Below are positions 44,841 to 60,479 of a stretch of 64,000 nt of DNA, in pieces (the stretch's first letter is position 1; each line of letters begins with the position of its first letter). The translations under genes and the position numbers were made by a program. The notes under the pieces are model-generated. The model was not told where the DNA came from, did not search any database, and saw only the letters and a list, made by a program, of their open reading frames with translations. The stretch covers positions 36,704,001 to 36,768,000 of the forward strand of contig OZ231127.1 in assembly GCA_965153355.1 (NCBI GenBank). Reading direction: 5' to 3'. The stretch is from Flaccisagitta enflata. Taxonomy: Eukaryota; Chaetognatha; Sagittoidea; Aphragmophora.

Positions 44841-45447
44841 CCTTGTTAGAAACACAATTTCTTCCTGCTCCTCTCTTCCAAAATTCTCCCCTCCTTTCCG
44901 CCATCATATCCATTCATAAGGCATCTCCGTGCAAAAAATTCAAAGCTCAAATTTGAAGTATGTATTTTTAATGGTTCAACAAATGATATCAAAGAAGATC
45001 GGAGTATCACAGTCAAAGAACTCAATGCCAAGCGGCAAAGCCTTGTCATTGAGCATGTATTTCAACCCAAACTCTAGCAAAGAAGCGATCAGAGCCAAGA
45101 TTTAAGCTTCAAGGCCCAAACATGGTATGCTTTTTTCAAAAACATTCTGCTCTCCTTTTGATTAAAATAAGATAACAGTTACGCTTGCCTTTTATAAACA
45201 ATACGAGCTATTTCAACGAGATTGCGGTATTTTTTTTAGGATTGTGGTTAAAAACATTTTTGTTATTTTTCTTATTCTTCAGCTATGCTTAGCGATGAGA
45301 GGTCTTCAACTAAAAAAGATTCGATGTTTGAAATCATTTTGTTCTGTTTTTTTTTTTTTTTTTTTTTTTTTGAAAAAAATGTGCACACATTTTGGCTTGC
45401 CCTTTCTTAACGGCTTAAGCTACATGGACCTAATTATTAACTAGATA

Positions 45448-46010
45448 CAGTAGATCTCGTCTAGACTTGAGATAACGGGGGCAAGCATTGTAGAAAAACA
45501 AATGAAGCCAAAGGAATGATATTTGAAACATAGACCTATAAAAGGATGCCTTATTGCCCATGATAGCTGGTTGCTATGGAAACACATTTCCATGTATTCA
45601 CGCTAAAGTATCAATATTTTAAGAAATCTTTTAAGGGAACATTTTTTAAAATCAAATTTGCTACAACTTTCCCACAGTATGTTCTGTAAGAATGTCGCTC
45701 GTTTAGCGGTTGCTAAGGGTTGTCACACATAGATACGCTCCCTAGCAACGGCCAAACGAGCGACATTCTTACAGAACATACTGTGGGAAAGTTGTAGCAA
45801 ATTTGATTTTAAGCAATGTTCCCTAAAAAAATCTCTCAAAATATTGATATTTTAGCGAGAATACATGGAAATGTGTTTCCATGGCAACCAGCTATCATGG
45901 GGAATTAAGCGTCCTTTGATTAGTCTATGATCCAAATATTATTCCCCTGGCTTCATTTGTTTTTCCACAGTGCTTGCCCCCGTTATCTCAAGTCTAGACG
46001 AGATCTACTG
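45448..46010. mobile_element. Palindromic mariner-type element, 563 bp
   Basis: Nearly perfect inverted arms of about 250 bp; ends CAGTAGATCTCGTCTAGACT; TA on both flanks. The central 25-30 bases separate two copies of GAATGTCGCTCGTTT-type sequence. Confidence 0.9.
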
Positions 46011-46159
46011 TATTTCTTTTATATTTGAATTACTTTCAGAAGCTGGATTGGGTTAATACTTATAACGCAGATTCAAGCCCACATATTAGTCCCAATTTAT
46101 CTGTATGACATCAGAATGTCAGCTTAGATCTTGGCCATTCGCTTTGCTAAAAAACATTG

Positions 46160-46560
46160 AATGAGAATATAATCAACGAATGAATGAATGAATGAAGGAG
46201 TGAACAAACAAACAAACAAACAAACAAACAGATGAATGAACAAATGAACAAATGAACAACTAAATCAGCCAAGAAAAAAGGATGAACGAAAAATGACCGT
46301 TTCAATACACCATAGAAAATTTAACCAATGTACAAAAACATGAAGAAATGAATGAATGAATGAATAAATGAATGAATGATGAATGAATGATGAATGATGA
46401 ATGAATGATAAATGAATCTCGAATGTATGATGAATGAATGATGAATGAATGATGAATGAATGATGAATGAATGATGAATGAATGATGAATGAATGATGAA
46501 TGAATGATGAATGAATGATGAAGGAGTGAATGAATGAATATAAGAAAGCGGAAGAAAGAA
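46160..46560. repeat. (TGAA)n-type repeats
   Basis: Imperfect GAATGAATGATGAATGAATG series; more of it at 46990-47080, 48085-48250 and 48947-49110. Confidence 0.95.
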
Positions 46561-46807
46561 ATAAAGTAAATGAACAAAGAACAAAAAACAATGACCAGTG
46601 AACAAGTTGAAAATGAAACTGAAAGTGAAATGAACAAAGCGAAGAAGCTAAGTGAATTAATTTAATAATGCAGAAATGCTTAACAGTTGTTTGAATGAAT
46701 GAGTTGATATTCTTGAATATCTTAACCAGCTGGAGCTTCACGGACCAAATGACTTATGAAGAAAATCTTTTATAGAGTCCTGAATGCGACTATGAGTCAG
46801 TCTAAAC

Positions 46808-46943
46808 TAGGGATGTGGAAGCGATTGACCGCTTCCATTTTGGAGGATGGGATAGCTACTAGTATTTGTACTACAAAATGGAAGCGGAAGCGGAAGCGAA
46901 AGCGGTGGAAGCGGTACTAAAATCGACCGCTTCCACATCCCTA
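46808..46943. mobile_element. hAT-type miniature element with GGAAGC expansion
   Basis: Same TIR as 17510-17617 (TAGGGATGTGGAAGCG); flanks gTCTAAAC / cTCTAAAC (7 of 8). The inner arm has extra AGCGGA units. Confidence 0.8.
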
Positions 46944-47099
46944 CTCTAAACGATGATGAATAGATAAATAGACATATGGATGGTTGAGAGAATGAATGAA
47001 TGAATAGTTACCAGAAAAATTAGATCCGTAAGTAATCAAATATGCTTACATGAATGAAACTATGAATGAATGAGTAGATGGATGAATTCAACTCCAAGC

Positions 47100-48050
47100 T
47101 TGCCACAATCATCAGCCGACACCTTTGGCACGTGATTCAATCGTCAGCGGGCCGCCAATTGGCTCGTCAAGCCAGCGGCTGCATTGGCAGCTTCCACGAT
47201 CAGCTGAAGGGGAACCACATCACTCAGCTTGATCAAAACTGATGTGCTGCCCCACCAAAGGTAGCCCAACACGCAAACGCCATCCATGAGTCAAAAATAG
47301 CCCTCCAACGCCCCGTCAAGCCAACCTCCACATCCTCCAAGGGAAGCAGTTCTGTGACAAAGCGTAGCAACAAGCACAACGACCACTAAACGAACTCTAA
47401 TTGTCACCAAAATCAATTGGCACCTTCAGCAAACTCAGTTGCACATGGTCGACTCTTCACCGGAAGTGTCGACATCCCCAAAATGGCTTGTCTGCCTCCC
47501 AACCGCATCAGCAGCTTCCAACAGCCTCCACAACGACAAACCTTGAATAATCAACGTCCAAGTTGACAAGAAAATCACACGCGACCTCCCACACATCGTG
47601 ACAACAAATTGAAACTAATTGTGGGTCCCAAATACCTCATTAACTGCATCCAGAGATGTTCAACCCAAATTGCCATGTTCATCGGTGAGCCACTCATAGA
47701 TTCAATCGATTTTTTTGGGACTAATAAAAGTCTTTTCTGGACCTCTTCCACTAGAATCCACCGTTCGTTTCCTCAACCGAACCCCCCAACTGCTCAACAA
47801 CACCTCAGACCTTGCAAATGTGCAGCAGCAGCTCGTTGACAAACGGCTGCGTGGATTACCACGAAATTCTAGGAAAATTGCAGCATCCTCAAGCAAAATC
47901 TTCTCTACCTCCCGCCAATTGCTTTCGGCTACTGCATCTCTTGAAATAAAGTAGAATTGCTCGTCAACCAATCGATAAATTTTCATGAAATTTTTACTGT
48001 GGGTACATCTGGCTATGACGAATGAATGGGAGGATGATTGAACAAACAAG
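47100..48050. other. GC-richer unique stretch, no gene assigned
   Basis: Base composition is closer to coding sequence than its neighbours. Plus-strand 47715-47954 reads RFLNRTPQLLNNTSDLANVQ and ends with a stop; minus-strand 47702-48049 is also open. No family was recognised and no clear splice pair was found. Confidence 0.25.
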
Positions 48051-48250
48051 ATGTATAGGATCGATAAAACATATAAGGATATATTGATGGCGAAATGAAT
48101 GAAAAAATGATTGAAAGAAAAAATGAATGATTGATTGAATGAATGTATGTTTGAATGAATGAATCAAAGTAGATATGGATGAACAATGAATAAATGGAGG
48201 AGTGAATGAATGAAAGAATATATGAATGTATGAATGGATGAGTGAATGAA

Positions 48251-48946
48251 CAGGCCTTTTTTTAGTGATTTTTTTGGCAGAGCCAACCGGGCTCTCTCCT
48301 CACAATTCTACAGAGCCCGACGGCAAAACAGCGAGCCCGGCAAAAAAACAATGCTGGATGGAAGGCTACCTATATTGTGTTTGGGCGGGCAGGGGTAGTG
48401 AGAAAATTTGCTACAAAACATTTGGGCAGAAGTGACATTGAAATCACTTGTAAATGCAGAAAAAAAGTGTCACTGACCAATAGAGCAACAGAAGGAATAA
48501 TGAATGAACGGACCAACAGATGGACAGAACAACAGACTTTCCAACGTAGTAGGTTATAAAGAAGCGTGCAAACGACTTGAAAAACTGAACATTTTGCCCC
48601 ATTTCTTAAATATGTATCAGCCTCATGACACTGTCATCTTTCAATGGTAATCTTACATCTCTCTCATGATAGAAATAAATCGGACTTAAAGAAAGCAAAA
48701 ATCATCACATGATTAAATGAGATGCTTTACTTGTTGATGAATTTACATTTGACGAGATGACTATGGTAGTCTCTCTTAACTTGTGTTTTCTTCTTATGAT
48801 TTTACAAGAGTCTCTCAATCCATTTGAGATCAAAACATGGTTTCAATTTTGAGAGAGCCAGCCGGGCTCAGATCCAGCAAAACCAGAGAGCCCGGCAGCA
48901 AAATAGAGAGCCAATGGCTCGCGGGCTCGCTCTAAAAAAAGGCCTG
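48251..48946. mobile_element. hAT-type element, 696 bp, with an F1 copy inside
   Basis: TIR CAGGCCTTTTTTTAG, then GAGCC...GGGCTC arms; 8-bp flanks TGAATGAA on both sides, but these lie in TGAA repeats and are weak evidence alone. An F1-like copy (GGCTACCTATATTGTGTTTG) sits at 48355-48580. Confidence 0.65.
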
Positions 48947-49135
48947 TGAATGAATGAATTATTAAATGAAAGAATATATGAATGAATGAATGAATGAAAG
49001 AATGAATAAATGAATGAATGAATGAATGTATGAATGAATGAATGAATGAATGAATGAATGAATGAATGAATGAATGAATGTATGAATGTATGAGTGAATG
49101 AATAAAGTTTCACGTGTTGATGATTAAGACAACAT

Positions 49136-49413
49136 TTATCCTTCCGACGATAGAAAGTAACTTGTCACTCTCTGCTCAAAGTCCTCCTCGAAAGTTAGTG
49201 GCCCCTCTGATGCGCTGGTCTTCTTGGATGGACAAGATACGGTCCAATGGTCGCCATGGCTGTTGCAATGGGTACAGTACGGTTTTCTTCGGTTTTCAAG
49301 TATGACGGGGTCGCTACGCAACTGCAATTTGATGAATGTGTCGTGGATGCTTGCCGAAAGTGAGGTTTGGCGAGATCCCGTTGACCCGAATTGGCGTACC
49401 CATTTGTTCACAC
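49136..49413 (-). CDS. eIF3G-like exon with zinc knuckle
   Basis: eIF3G is an RNA-binding subunit of the translation initiation factor eIF3. The minus strand after an acceptor TTTCGCAG/GTGTG reads VNKWVRQFGST, then IHDTFIKLQ and a CTHCNSHGDHWTVSCPSK zinc knuckle. The order (W-x-x-FG, F-I, then C-x2-C...GDHWT..CP) is that of the eIF3G N-terminal domain; the knuckle here has two extra residues between Cys and His. A stop follows (SSEG then TAA), so it is either a last exon of a short paralogue or a decayed copy; the usual C-terminal RRM is not seen nearby. Confidence 0.5.
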
Positions 49414-49540
49414 CTGCGAAATTTTTATGTGTTAAAGTTTTTGCGGTTTATTTCATCAATAATATTTTTCCTTTTCCATCAAAGTCAACATGAGACCAAT
49501 GATGATAGCATGAGACCAATGATAGTCTCAGTAGGTTGGT

Positions 49541-50186
49541 CTCCGTTCCTAGTCGGGGGTGGTTTTTAGCCACGGTGATGGTGTTTTAGGTTGGTTGAGG
49601 GGTTGGTTGGTCTCCGTTCCTAGTCGGGGGTGGTTTTTAGCCACGGTGATGGTGTTTTAGGTTGGTTGAGGGGTTGGTTGGTCTCCGTTCCTAGTCGGGG
49701 GTGGTTTTTAGCCACGGTGATGGTGTTTTAGGTTGGTTGAGGGGTTGGTGGGTCTCCGTTCCTAGTCGGGGTTGGTTTTTAGCCACGGTGATGGTGTTTT
49801 AGGTTGGTTGAGGGGTTGGTGGGTCTCCGTTCCTAGTCGGGGGTGGTTTTTAGCCACGGTGATGGTGTTTTAGGTTGGTTGAGGGGTTGGTTGGTCTCCG
49901 TTCCTAGTCGGGGGTGGTTTTTAGCCACGGTGATGGTGTTTTAGGTTGGTTGAGGGGTTGGTCTCCGTTCCTAGTCGGGGGTGGTTTTTAGCCACGGTGT
50001 GGGGGGCGGATGGACGGATGGACGGACAGAAGGACGAATAAACGAATGAAAGTCCCCTGTGTTCTACAGGACTTTGTCCCCTTCTGGGCCGCTGCCCTGC
50101 CTCTCATTCCAACTAACAACCATGCAAAGCAGGGCAACGGGTATCGCTGACCACATATTGCCCTTGGGCGACCTGTTCTTAGATTA
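49541..50186 (-). mobile_element. F2 element with 71-bp minisatellite interior
   Basis: Six to seven 71-bp units (CTCCGTTCCTAGTCGGGGGT ... GCCACGGTGATGGTGTTTTA), then the type-A X segment (TTCTACAGGACTTTGTCCCC) and head GGGTATCGCTGACCACATAT. Oriented minus; the terminal TTTTTGGGCAGCGG is missing on the left. Confidence 0.75.
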
Positions 50187-50329
50187 TCAGGGTTATTTAG
50201 AATTTTTAGCCTATCTCACTCAATCAAGTCAGAACTAGGACAAATATACTCATTGAGAGGTTTGGACACTAATACCGGGGTCATAACAGGCCAAAAACAG
50301 GCTAAAATAGTAATAGTCGCAAAAGCGTT

Positions 50330-50832
50330 AGATGGTCAGCGGTACCCGTGCCCTGCCTTAGTAGGTTGTGGTTGAAGTTGAGGGGGGAGCAGGGCAGCGG
50401 CTCCAAAGGGGTCGATGACCTATGCTTTCACGCGGAGGAATTTTCTCCTCCTTCTTCTCCTCCTCCTCCTCTTCCATTCCCCCTGCCCCCACCTCCAGGC
50501 CCATATCTCAGCCTCGAAGCCCATATCTCAGCCTCAAGGCCCAAATCCCAGTCTTGAGGCCCAAATCCCTTGAGGCTGGAATTAAGGCCTCAAAGATAGG
50601 ATTTTGGCTATAAGATGGGATTTGGGCCTTGAGGTTGGGATTTGGACCTCAAGACTGAGATTTGGGCCTCAAGGCTGGTATATGGGCTTCAAGGCTGGGA
50701 TGTGGGCCTGGAGGTGGGGGGGGGGGTACGGAGAAGGATAAAGTAGAGAAGGAGAAGGAGGATGAGAAAATTCCCTTGTGTGAAAGCATAGGTCATCGAC
50801 TCCTTCGGGGCAGCAGCTCAAAAATCTGAATT
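50330..50832 (+). mobile_element. F2 element type B, complete
   Basis: Head ATGGTCAGCGGTACCCGTGC, GCAGGGCAGCGGCTCCAAAG, folded array of GATTTGGGCCTCAAGGCTGG units, end GCATAGGTCATCGACTCCTT. Confidence 0.75.
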
Positions 50833-50844
50833 TTCACTTAAATC

Positions 50845-51256
50845 TAGTCATCCAAGGATCGCACATGGTCAGCAGGACCCAATGCGCTGCTTAGTCGGGA
50901 TGGCAGAATTTAGTCTTAAAGACCAGATTTTAGGTTTGGGGGGCAGGCTTGAGGTCTAGAGGGCAAATTTGAGGCCTGAAGAATTAAGGCAGATTTGAGG
51001 TCTGGAGGGCTGATTTGAGGTCTTGAGGGCAGATATGAGGTCTGGAGAGCTGATTTGAGTTCTTGAGGGCTAAATTGATGTCTGAGAGGGCTAATTTGAG
51101 GGCTCAGAGGGCCAAAATCAGGCCTGAGACTGCAGACTTGAGGCTCCGATGGCCAAAGGGGGTGGACGGAAAGACGGAAAGACAAAAGGACAGACGTCCC
51201 GAAATTCCCCCGTGTCCTACAGGACATCGGCCCTTTAAGGCCGCTGCCCAAAAATC
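50845..51256 (+). mobile_element. F2 element type C
   Basis: GAGGTCTGGAGGGCAGATTT units and 3' end TACAGGACATCGGCCCTTTA...CTGCCCAAAAA. Its 5' X motif is missing. Confidence 0.6.
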
Positions 51257-51454
51257 ATTGTTACGGAGAATTTTTTTGACAATCTTACTCGATCCTTTCA
51301 AAACAAGGTCAACTGTACTGATTGAAAGCTCTTGACGATGAGAGTAACCGAGGTAATAACAGGGCAAAAACAGGCCAAAAATGTGCTAAAGTGGTGATAA
51401 TCTGCATTTTTGTCTAGGAGATCATTAATATATAGAACTTTTTCAACAAACAAG

Positions 51455-51957
51455 TCAAAAACAGGTCAAACAAGTCATCCAAGGATTGCAAATGTTCAGC
51501 AATACCCGATGCCCTGCTTGGAGGGAACAGCTGAAAAAATAGAGTGAGAGCAGGGCAGCAGCCCAAAAGGTCCAATGTCCTGTAGGACAAAGGGGTGAAT
51601 TTCCTCACGTCCATCCGTCCTGAGAGGTCAGATTTTAGGCTTGAGAGGGCAGATTTGAGGTCTTGGGGCCTATTTCAAACCAGAGGGCTGAATACAAGCC
51701 TGTGAAGGTTGATTTATGGTCTCAGAGGGCTGATTTTGAGCCAAAGAGCCAAAAAAAGCTGATTTTGGATCTGATTAAGCCAATTTTGTATCTGAGTGTG
51801 ATGATCTCAGGTTTGAGAGGGTTGATTTGGGCCTCTTAGGGCTGATTTCAGGCCTGAAAGAGCCAGATTAGGGATTAAGGAGGGACCTACGGATTAACTG
51901 TAAGGAAAGTCACCTCTGTGTCCCACAGGATATTGGCCCTTTGGGGCCACTGCCCAA
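51455..51957 (+). mobile_element. F2 element type C, complete
   Basis: Head TTCAGCAATACCCGATGCCC, GCAGGGCAGCAGCCCAAAAG, GTCCTGTAGGACAAAGG, degenerate 20-bp interior, 3' end GGCCCTTTGGGGCCACTGCC plus CAAAAA. Confidence 0.7.
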
Positions 51958-52129
51958 AAAGGGCCGAAATTCTGAACAACAATGATCTGATTAACAAAAA
52001 TGCTAATAAAGACTATTCTGGCCTGTTTTTGGCCTGTTATGACCCCGGTATCAGTGTCTAAAGCTCTTTGTGAGTATATATGTCCTAGTTTTGCCTTAAA
52101 TTAGTGAGGTTGGCTAAAAATTGCCCATT

Positions 52130-53475
52130 AGCTCTCATATTTTTGATAAAAATGCTGTTTTTGGCTATTTTGACCCATTTTCGGCTTTTTTTTGGCTCTT
52201 TAAGATCGCCATAAAGCTGCCAGATTTTCATGGACAATGTATTCACCTCAGTTCTTACTAGTTTCTAGTGAAAAACTCAATCAAGTGACAACAGTGCACT
52301 CAAAATAGCCAAAAAGCGCATTTTTAACCTAAAAATTGCAATTAGAATGGATTTTTGAAGGGGAGGCCCAAAAAATATTGAAAAATGGAGATCGAATTTG
52401 TGTTCAGCATGAAAAAATAGGTCAGAACAGTGGAGCTCCAATTTTGGACCTATACTTAAGTTTCTGTTTCAAAGCTCCCAGACTATTGAGTTCCCTGGGT
52501 CTCAAGGGCCTCAAAAATCAACTTACTCTGCTTATTTTGATCTTCTAAGGGTTGAATTGTAACAAGAAAAACAAATTTAAAATATTCTAAAGTTTTTTGT
52601 TACCATTCTGATTTTGTATTGATGGGTTAATTTCAAGGAATTTGGCATTAGAAAATGAGTTAGAACTACTCTCATTGAAAATAACAAATTTGCATGGAAA
52701 ATGAGTAATCAGAAAAACTAAAAACATGGGAACCTGGCAAAATTGATTATCTAGGTTCCCATGTTTTCAAAAATACAAAAATTTGGTCCGTTTTTTTTAT
52801 TTGTTATTTTCAAATTGCAAAATGTTTTTGTCCAAAATCGAAAATTATCTTACATCCAATCAAAAAAAATATCAAAATTGCATCTTAAAATCGTTGCAGA
52901 CAGACAAAATTTGAAACCCAACTAGCCATTTGGTACTTTTAACTAGTTCTCAAATTTTATGACGTTGGGCCAACACATGGGTCATCTTTCAGGCCGTTAC
53001 GATTTCTTCCCCCTATTTTTGGTGCCAAAACAATCTAACTTTGCCTTACCTGCTTATCTCTTTGTACCGTATTAATTTTTTATTTTCCGTCTAACAAAAC
53101 ACTTGGAACCTCTACTTCAGAATCTCATGGACTGTTCACACCAAGCAAGTCAGTTTTTTTAGGATCGGTATGTACATCTCATATGTGATCTAGTAAGGAT
53201 GCCGTTTGATCATCTTTCATAACTCTGGCATTTTTTGGTATCTTGCTATTGACGTACTTTCCTTAAACTGTATTATGCAAATAAGCAATAAGTTCAATTC
53301 TTTATCAAGATGGAAACCGGATATGGACTTGCAAATAGCAACATGAAAATTTTTACTTCACGTAGAAAATACAGTTATATCTCATTACTGAGAGGAAAGG
53401 AATAACGGGATATGAAAATGCAATAAAACTATGGACGATAAGATTACACAACTGTTTATGTAAACGATAAAAACC
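52130..53475. other. AT-rich, no recognised feature
   Basis: No ORF with family resemblance. ACATGGGAACCTGGCAAAAT and CTAGGTTCCCATGTTTTC form a small inverted pair at 52725-52770. Confidence 0.4.
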
Positions 53476-56967
<3,492 letters not shown>

Positions 56968-57029
56968 CTGCAGAGATGAATGTATAATGTGTATATACTT
57001 GCTTTCACACGCATGTTGGTCGGTTTTAC

Positions 57030-57165
57030 CAATCTTCTTCTTCTTGTTTTTGTTCTTCTTCTTCTTCTTTTTCTTTTTCTTTTTCTTTTTCTTTTTCTTT
57101 TTCTTCTTCTTTGTTTTATTTTTCTTATTTTTCCTTGTTTTCTTTTTTTTTCTTTTTCTTTTTTA
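57030..57165. repeat. (CTT)n/(CTTTTT)n tract
   Basis: Pyrimidine tract directly before an F1 3' end (57160). Confidence 0.9.
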
Positions 57166-57260
57166 GTTGCTGACATGCAACTCTATAAGAGGCTTTGTCC
57201 GTCCATTGGTCCGTTGGTTGGTTAAGGTCATCCAGTTGAAAAGTGGGAAAACAAGCATTT
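57158..57260 (-). mobile_element. F1 element, 3' part
   Basis: GTTGCTGACATGCAACTCTA hairpin end and GTCCGTCCATTGGTCCGTTG tract; no head. Confidence 0.6.
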
Positions 57261-57298
57261 TAGACACTTAAAGTTTATGTTTGAGTGTGGGGGTTGGG

Positions 57299-58329
57299 TT
57301 TGGGCGCTTCACATAGCAAAAGTTGGGAGTATCCCTTCACCCTACTTACGTAATATGGAGGAGCAAAAATCATGAAGATGACCATTTTCTTTTTTTCAAA
57401 ATTCCTTCATCTTCCGTTTTTGTTTTGGCCTGAAAGTTTCCACTGATTTCCCAGAATTCAGCAAAATCCTGTGTTGTTTTGTTACAAAAAGGACAATTAT
57501 TTGTTTTAAAAAATCATGATGTATGAAAAAATAAACTAAAATATCAGAACATAAGTTATGAAAGAGCAAATGAAAAGGCAGAATTGCAATTCTGTAAAGA
57601 GTAGAAAATTATGAAAGCTGATTCAAACAATGTCAGCATATTGTTTTATCCCACTGCATTATGCAAATTAGGTCCTCAAAAGCAATTTTCTAAAAAACGG
57701 AAGATGAACAATTTTTGATAAAACAGAAATGGTAAGGGTCCTAAAATTAGTCACTCCACATTAGGTAAAGAGGGCGAAAAGAAATAACCAACTTTTGCTA
57801 TGCGAAGCACCCAAGGGTTGGGTGCTTTACATAGCAAAAGTTGGGAGTATCCTCTCACACTACTGAGGGAATGTGGAGGAACAAAAATCATGAAGATGAC
57901 CATTTTCCTTTTTTTAAAATTCCTTCATCTTTCATTTTTGTTTTGGCCTTAAAATTTTCACATATTTTCCAGAATTCAGCAAAATCCTGTGTAGTTTTGG
58001 TACCAAAAGGGCAACAATTTACTTCAGAAAATCATAATATTTATAAAAATAGATTAGAATATCAGATCATAAGCTATGAAAGAGCTCATGAAGAGGCAGA
58101 TCAACAATTCTTTGAAGAGTAGAAATTGGTAAAACCTAATTCAAAGAATGTCAGCTTATTGTTTTATCCTACTGCATTATGCAAATTAGGTCCTAAAAAA
58201 CAATTTTCTATAAATTGGAGGATGAACAATTTTTGATAAAAGAAAAATGGTAAGGGTCCTAAAATTAGCCACTCCATATTAGATAATGAGAGTGAAAAGA
58301 AATAACCAACTTTTGCTATGTGAAGCACG
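57299..58329. mobile_element. Two tandem copies of a 512-bp TIR element
   Basis: Both copies (57299-57811, about 57819-58329) begin GCTTCACATAGCAAAAGTTG (second with one change) and end with its complement. They are about 90 percent alike by eye and are joined by ACCCAAGGGTTGG. Confidence 0.8.
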
Positions 58330-58410
58330 CAAGTGTGGGTTGGTTTGGATGTGGATGGGGGTTGGATGCCCCTGCCCACCCATCCGCAACGATATTGTGA
58401 CCCTGCTTCA
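58330..58410 (-). mobile_element. F1 head, next to (CTT)n
   Basis: CCTGCCCACCCATCCGCAAC and GATATTGTGACCCTGCTTCA; same head type as 32160. Confidence 0.6.
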
Positions 58411-58420
58411 CTTGCTCTCC

Positions 58421-58540
58421 TTCTTCTTCTTTTTCTTCTTCTTCTTCTTCTTCTTCTTCTTCTTCTTCTTCTTCTTCTTCTTCTTCTTCTTCTTCTTCTT
58501 CGTCTTCTCCTTCTTCCTCTTCTTTTTCTTCTTCTTCTTC
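58421..58540. repeat. (CTT)n microsatellite
   Basis: About 40 CTT units with few changes. Confidence 0.98.
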
Positions 58541-59188
58541 CACAACTCTTTCTTTTCGAATTCTTTAACAACTCTTCTCAATCTCCAACTTCCGACTTTT
58601 TCTTAACAAGGCTGAATACAGGGCCAATATGTAGTGGCTGGTGGGTGGGCAGGCAGTGATACAGGGGGCAGAGCAATACTATCCAGCTCATAAATATATG
58701 GACCCCTACTCATTTTCATAGTAGCTAAACTCCAATATCCCATATAAGAATGAAAGAAGATCAAGAAACTATGACAAAAAATCTTCCATTCAAGACCATT
58801 GACCAAGCAGAGCTTATTAGCTCAATCTGTTTTCAAATGACAGCATTCTGAAGAAAAACTGTCATTTACAAAAATCAAATTCAAAGGTTTTCAGTTCATA
58901 TCTACTATGGACAACCTATATAGAAAGAGCTCTTTAAACCAAATGTATTGGCCAAAATCAAAATACCATATAATCACTAACAATTTATTCAGTTGAACAT
59001 ATTTTCCATTCAGTGAATCAATATTTTTTTTCAGCTGTCCGTATATTTACGAGCTAGATGGTATGTGGTAGCCGTGTATCTGGCCTTGCTTCTGTTTTTC
59101 AGCAGTTTTTTGCATCACTTCCTCTGTCAAACAGCTAAAAAGCTTCTATATCACTACCCCTGCCCTTGCCCTTTCATAAGCGTCATAC

Positions 59189-59272
59189 CTCGATAAAGTA
59201 ACTCCAATGACTTTCCCATACAATCTCCCGTTGCATCTTCGCACGCGTACAACGTCGCCAGGATAAGAAGTG
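59189..59272 (-). CDS. Possible upstream exon of the unassigned gene
   Basis: 84 bp between TGTTTCAG and GTATGA, GC-balanced. All three frames are open; one (YPGDVVRVRRCNGRLYGKVI) looks protein-like but its phase does not fit the next exon, whereas the phase-fitting frame reads LLILATLYACEDATGDCMGK. Weak call. Confidence 0.3.
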
Positions 59273-59401
59273 CTGAAACATTTGAAAGTTCCATAATACA
59301 AGATTTTCATAAAAGTAACTCTCTGTTGGTCATTTAATCTTCAGCTCAACGATGTATAAAAGGGATTCGCTTCAGCAATTTTGCCCTAAAAGTCAACTTC
59401 C

Positions 59402-60030
59402 GCCTTTTTGGGCAGCGGCCCCGAAGGGGACGAAGTCCTCTAGAACACAGGGGGACTTTCGTTCGTCCGTTAGTTCGTTCGTCTGTTCGTCCCCCTATCA
59501 GGCTCCTCAGGCCTCAAATCTGGCCTCTGAGACCTCAAATCTGGCCTCTGAGACCTCAAATCTGGCCTCTCAGACCCCAAATCTGGCCTCTCAGGCCTCA
59601 AATCCGGCTTCTCAGGCCTCAAATCACACCTCTCAGGCCTCAAATCAAGCCTCTCAGGCCTCAAAACCGGCCTCTGAAGCCTCAAACCTGGCCTCTCAGC
59701 TATCAAAGCCTCAATTTATTGCTCTCAGGCTTCAAATCAGTCCTCTGACCTTTCAAGCCTTAATCCAGCTCTCTTAAGCCTCAAGTCAGCCCTCCCATCT
59801 TCCAATTTGCAGCAGCCTTCTTAGACCTCAGTTTAGGCTCTAGCAGGCCTTCAGTCAGCCCTCTATCGCATCTCACCCACTTCTGCAGGCAGGACGAACA
59901 AAAGTCCCCCTGTGTTCTACAGGACTTCGTCCCCTTCGGGGCCGCTGCCCTGCTTCCCCTCACTCCAATTCACAATCACTCAAAGCAGGGCAACGGGTAT
60001 CGCTGACCACATATTGCCCTTGGGCGACCT
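59402..60030 (-). mobile_element. F2 element type A, complete
   Basis: Starts TTTTTGGGCAGCGGCCCCGA, ends CCTTCGGGGCCGCTGCCCTG then TCACTCCAATTCACAATCAC, GCAGGGCAACGGGTATCGCT and the head end GCCCTTGGGCGACCTGTC. The interior is a 20-21-bp array CCTCTCAGGCCTCAAATCTG. Confidence 0.85.
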
Positions 60031-60097
60031 GTCATCATCTGATTTCAAGACATTTCGGATTTCTCAGCAATGTTTAAGTAACTAATTTTCATAGCAT

Positions 60098-60236
60098 TTT
60101 TAGTCGCATGCACGCGACTCTTCAACCCGCTTTGTCCATCAGTTGGTCAATCGGTCATGTTTTACTTCTTTTTATGACAAATATGGCCCCTGCCCACCCG
60201 CACGCGACTTTGGTAGCCGTGTATCTGGCCTTAATA
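60098..60236 (-). mobile_element. F1 hairpin-ended element, compact copy
   Basis: Only about 139 bp: 3' hairpin GTCGCGTGCATGCGAC, motif GTCGCGTGCGGGTGGGCAGG, head AAGGCCAGATACACGGCTAC on the minus strand. Confidence 0.8.
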
Positions 60237-60479
60237 CCAGTAATGATGACTGTCGCCGTGAGGAAAAAAGTCGTAAGCATTTGACACTTTTCACTAATTT
60301 TTTAGATCAAATCAAGAGTTATTCTATGTACTGATTGCACTGAAAATCAGAGAAAAATGGGACTGAGCCAAATGAGCTAATTAGCTAAAATACACAAAAT
60401 CACTCCACCAGACAACCAGCTATATCAACTTTATTCACATGATGTAGAAATCATATAGTGCATACAAAAAAATCAGAAT

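Larger units (their letters stand above)
50212..52125. repeat. Inverted pair of conserved 107-bp blocks around F2 copies
   Basis: GATACCGGGGTCATAACAGG-type blocks at 50212-50318 and, inverted, 52019-52125, with a third weak copy at 51290-51385. They flank the three F2 copies between. Confidence 0.55.

Noticed and set aside
47702-48049. Opposed ORFs of 79 and 115 codons
   Set aside because: Balanced composition but no recognisable domain or splice partners; kept only as an unassigned stretch.
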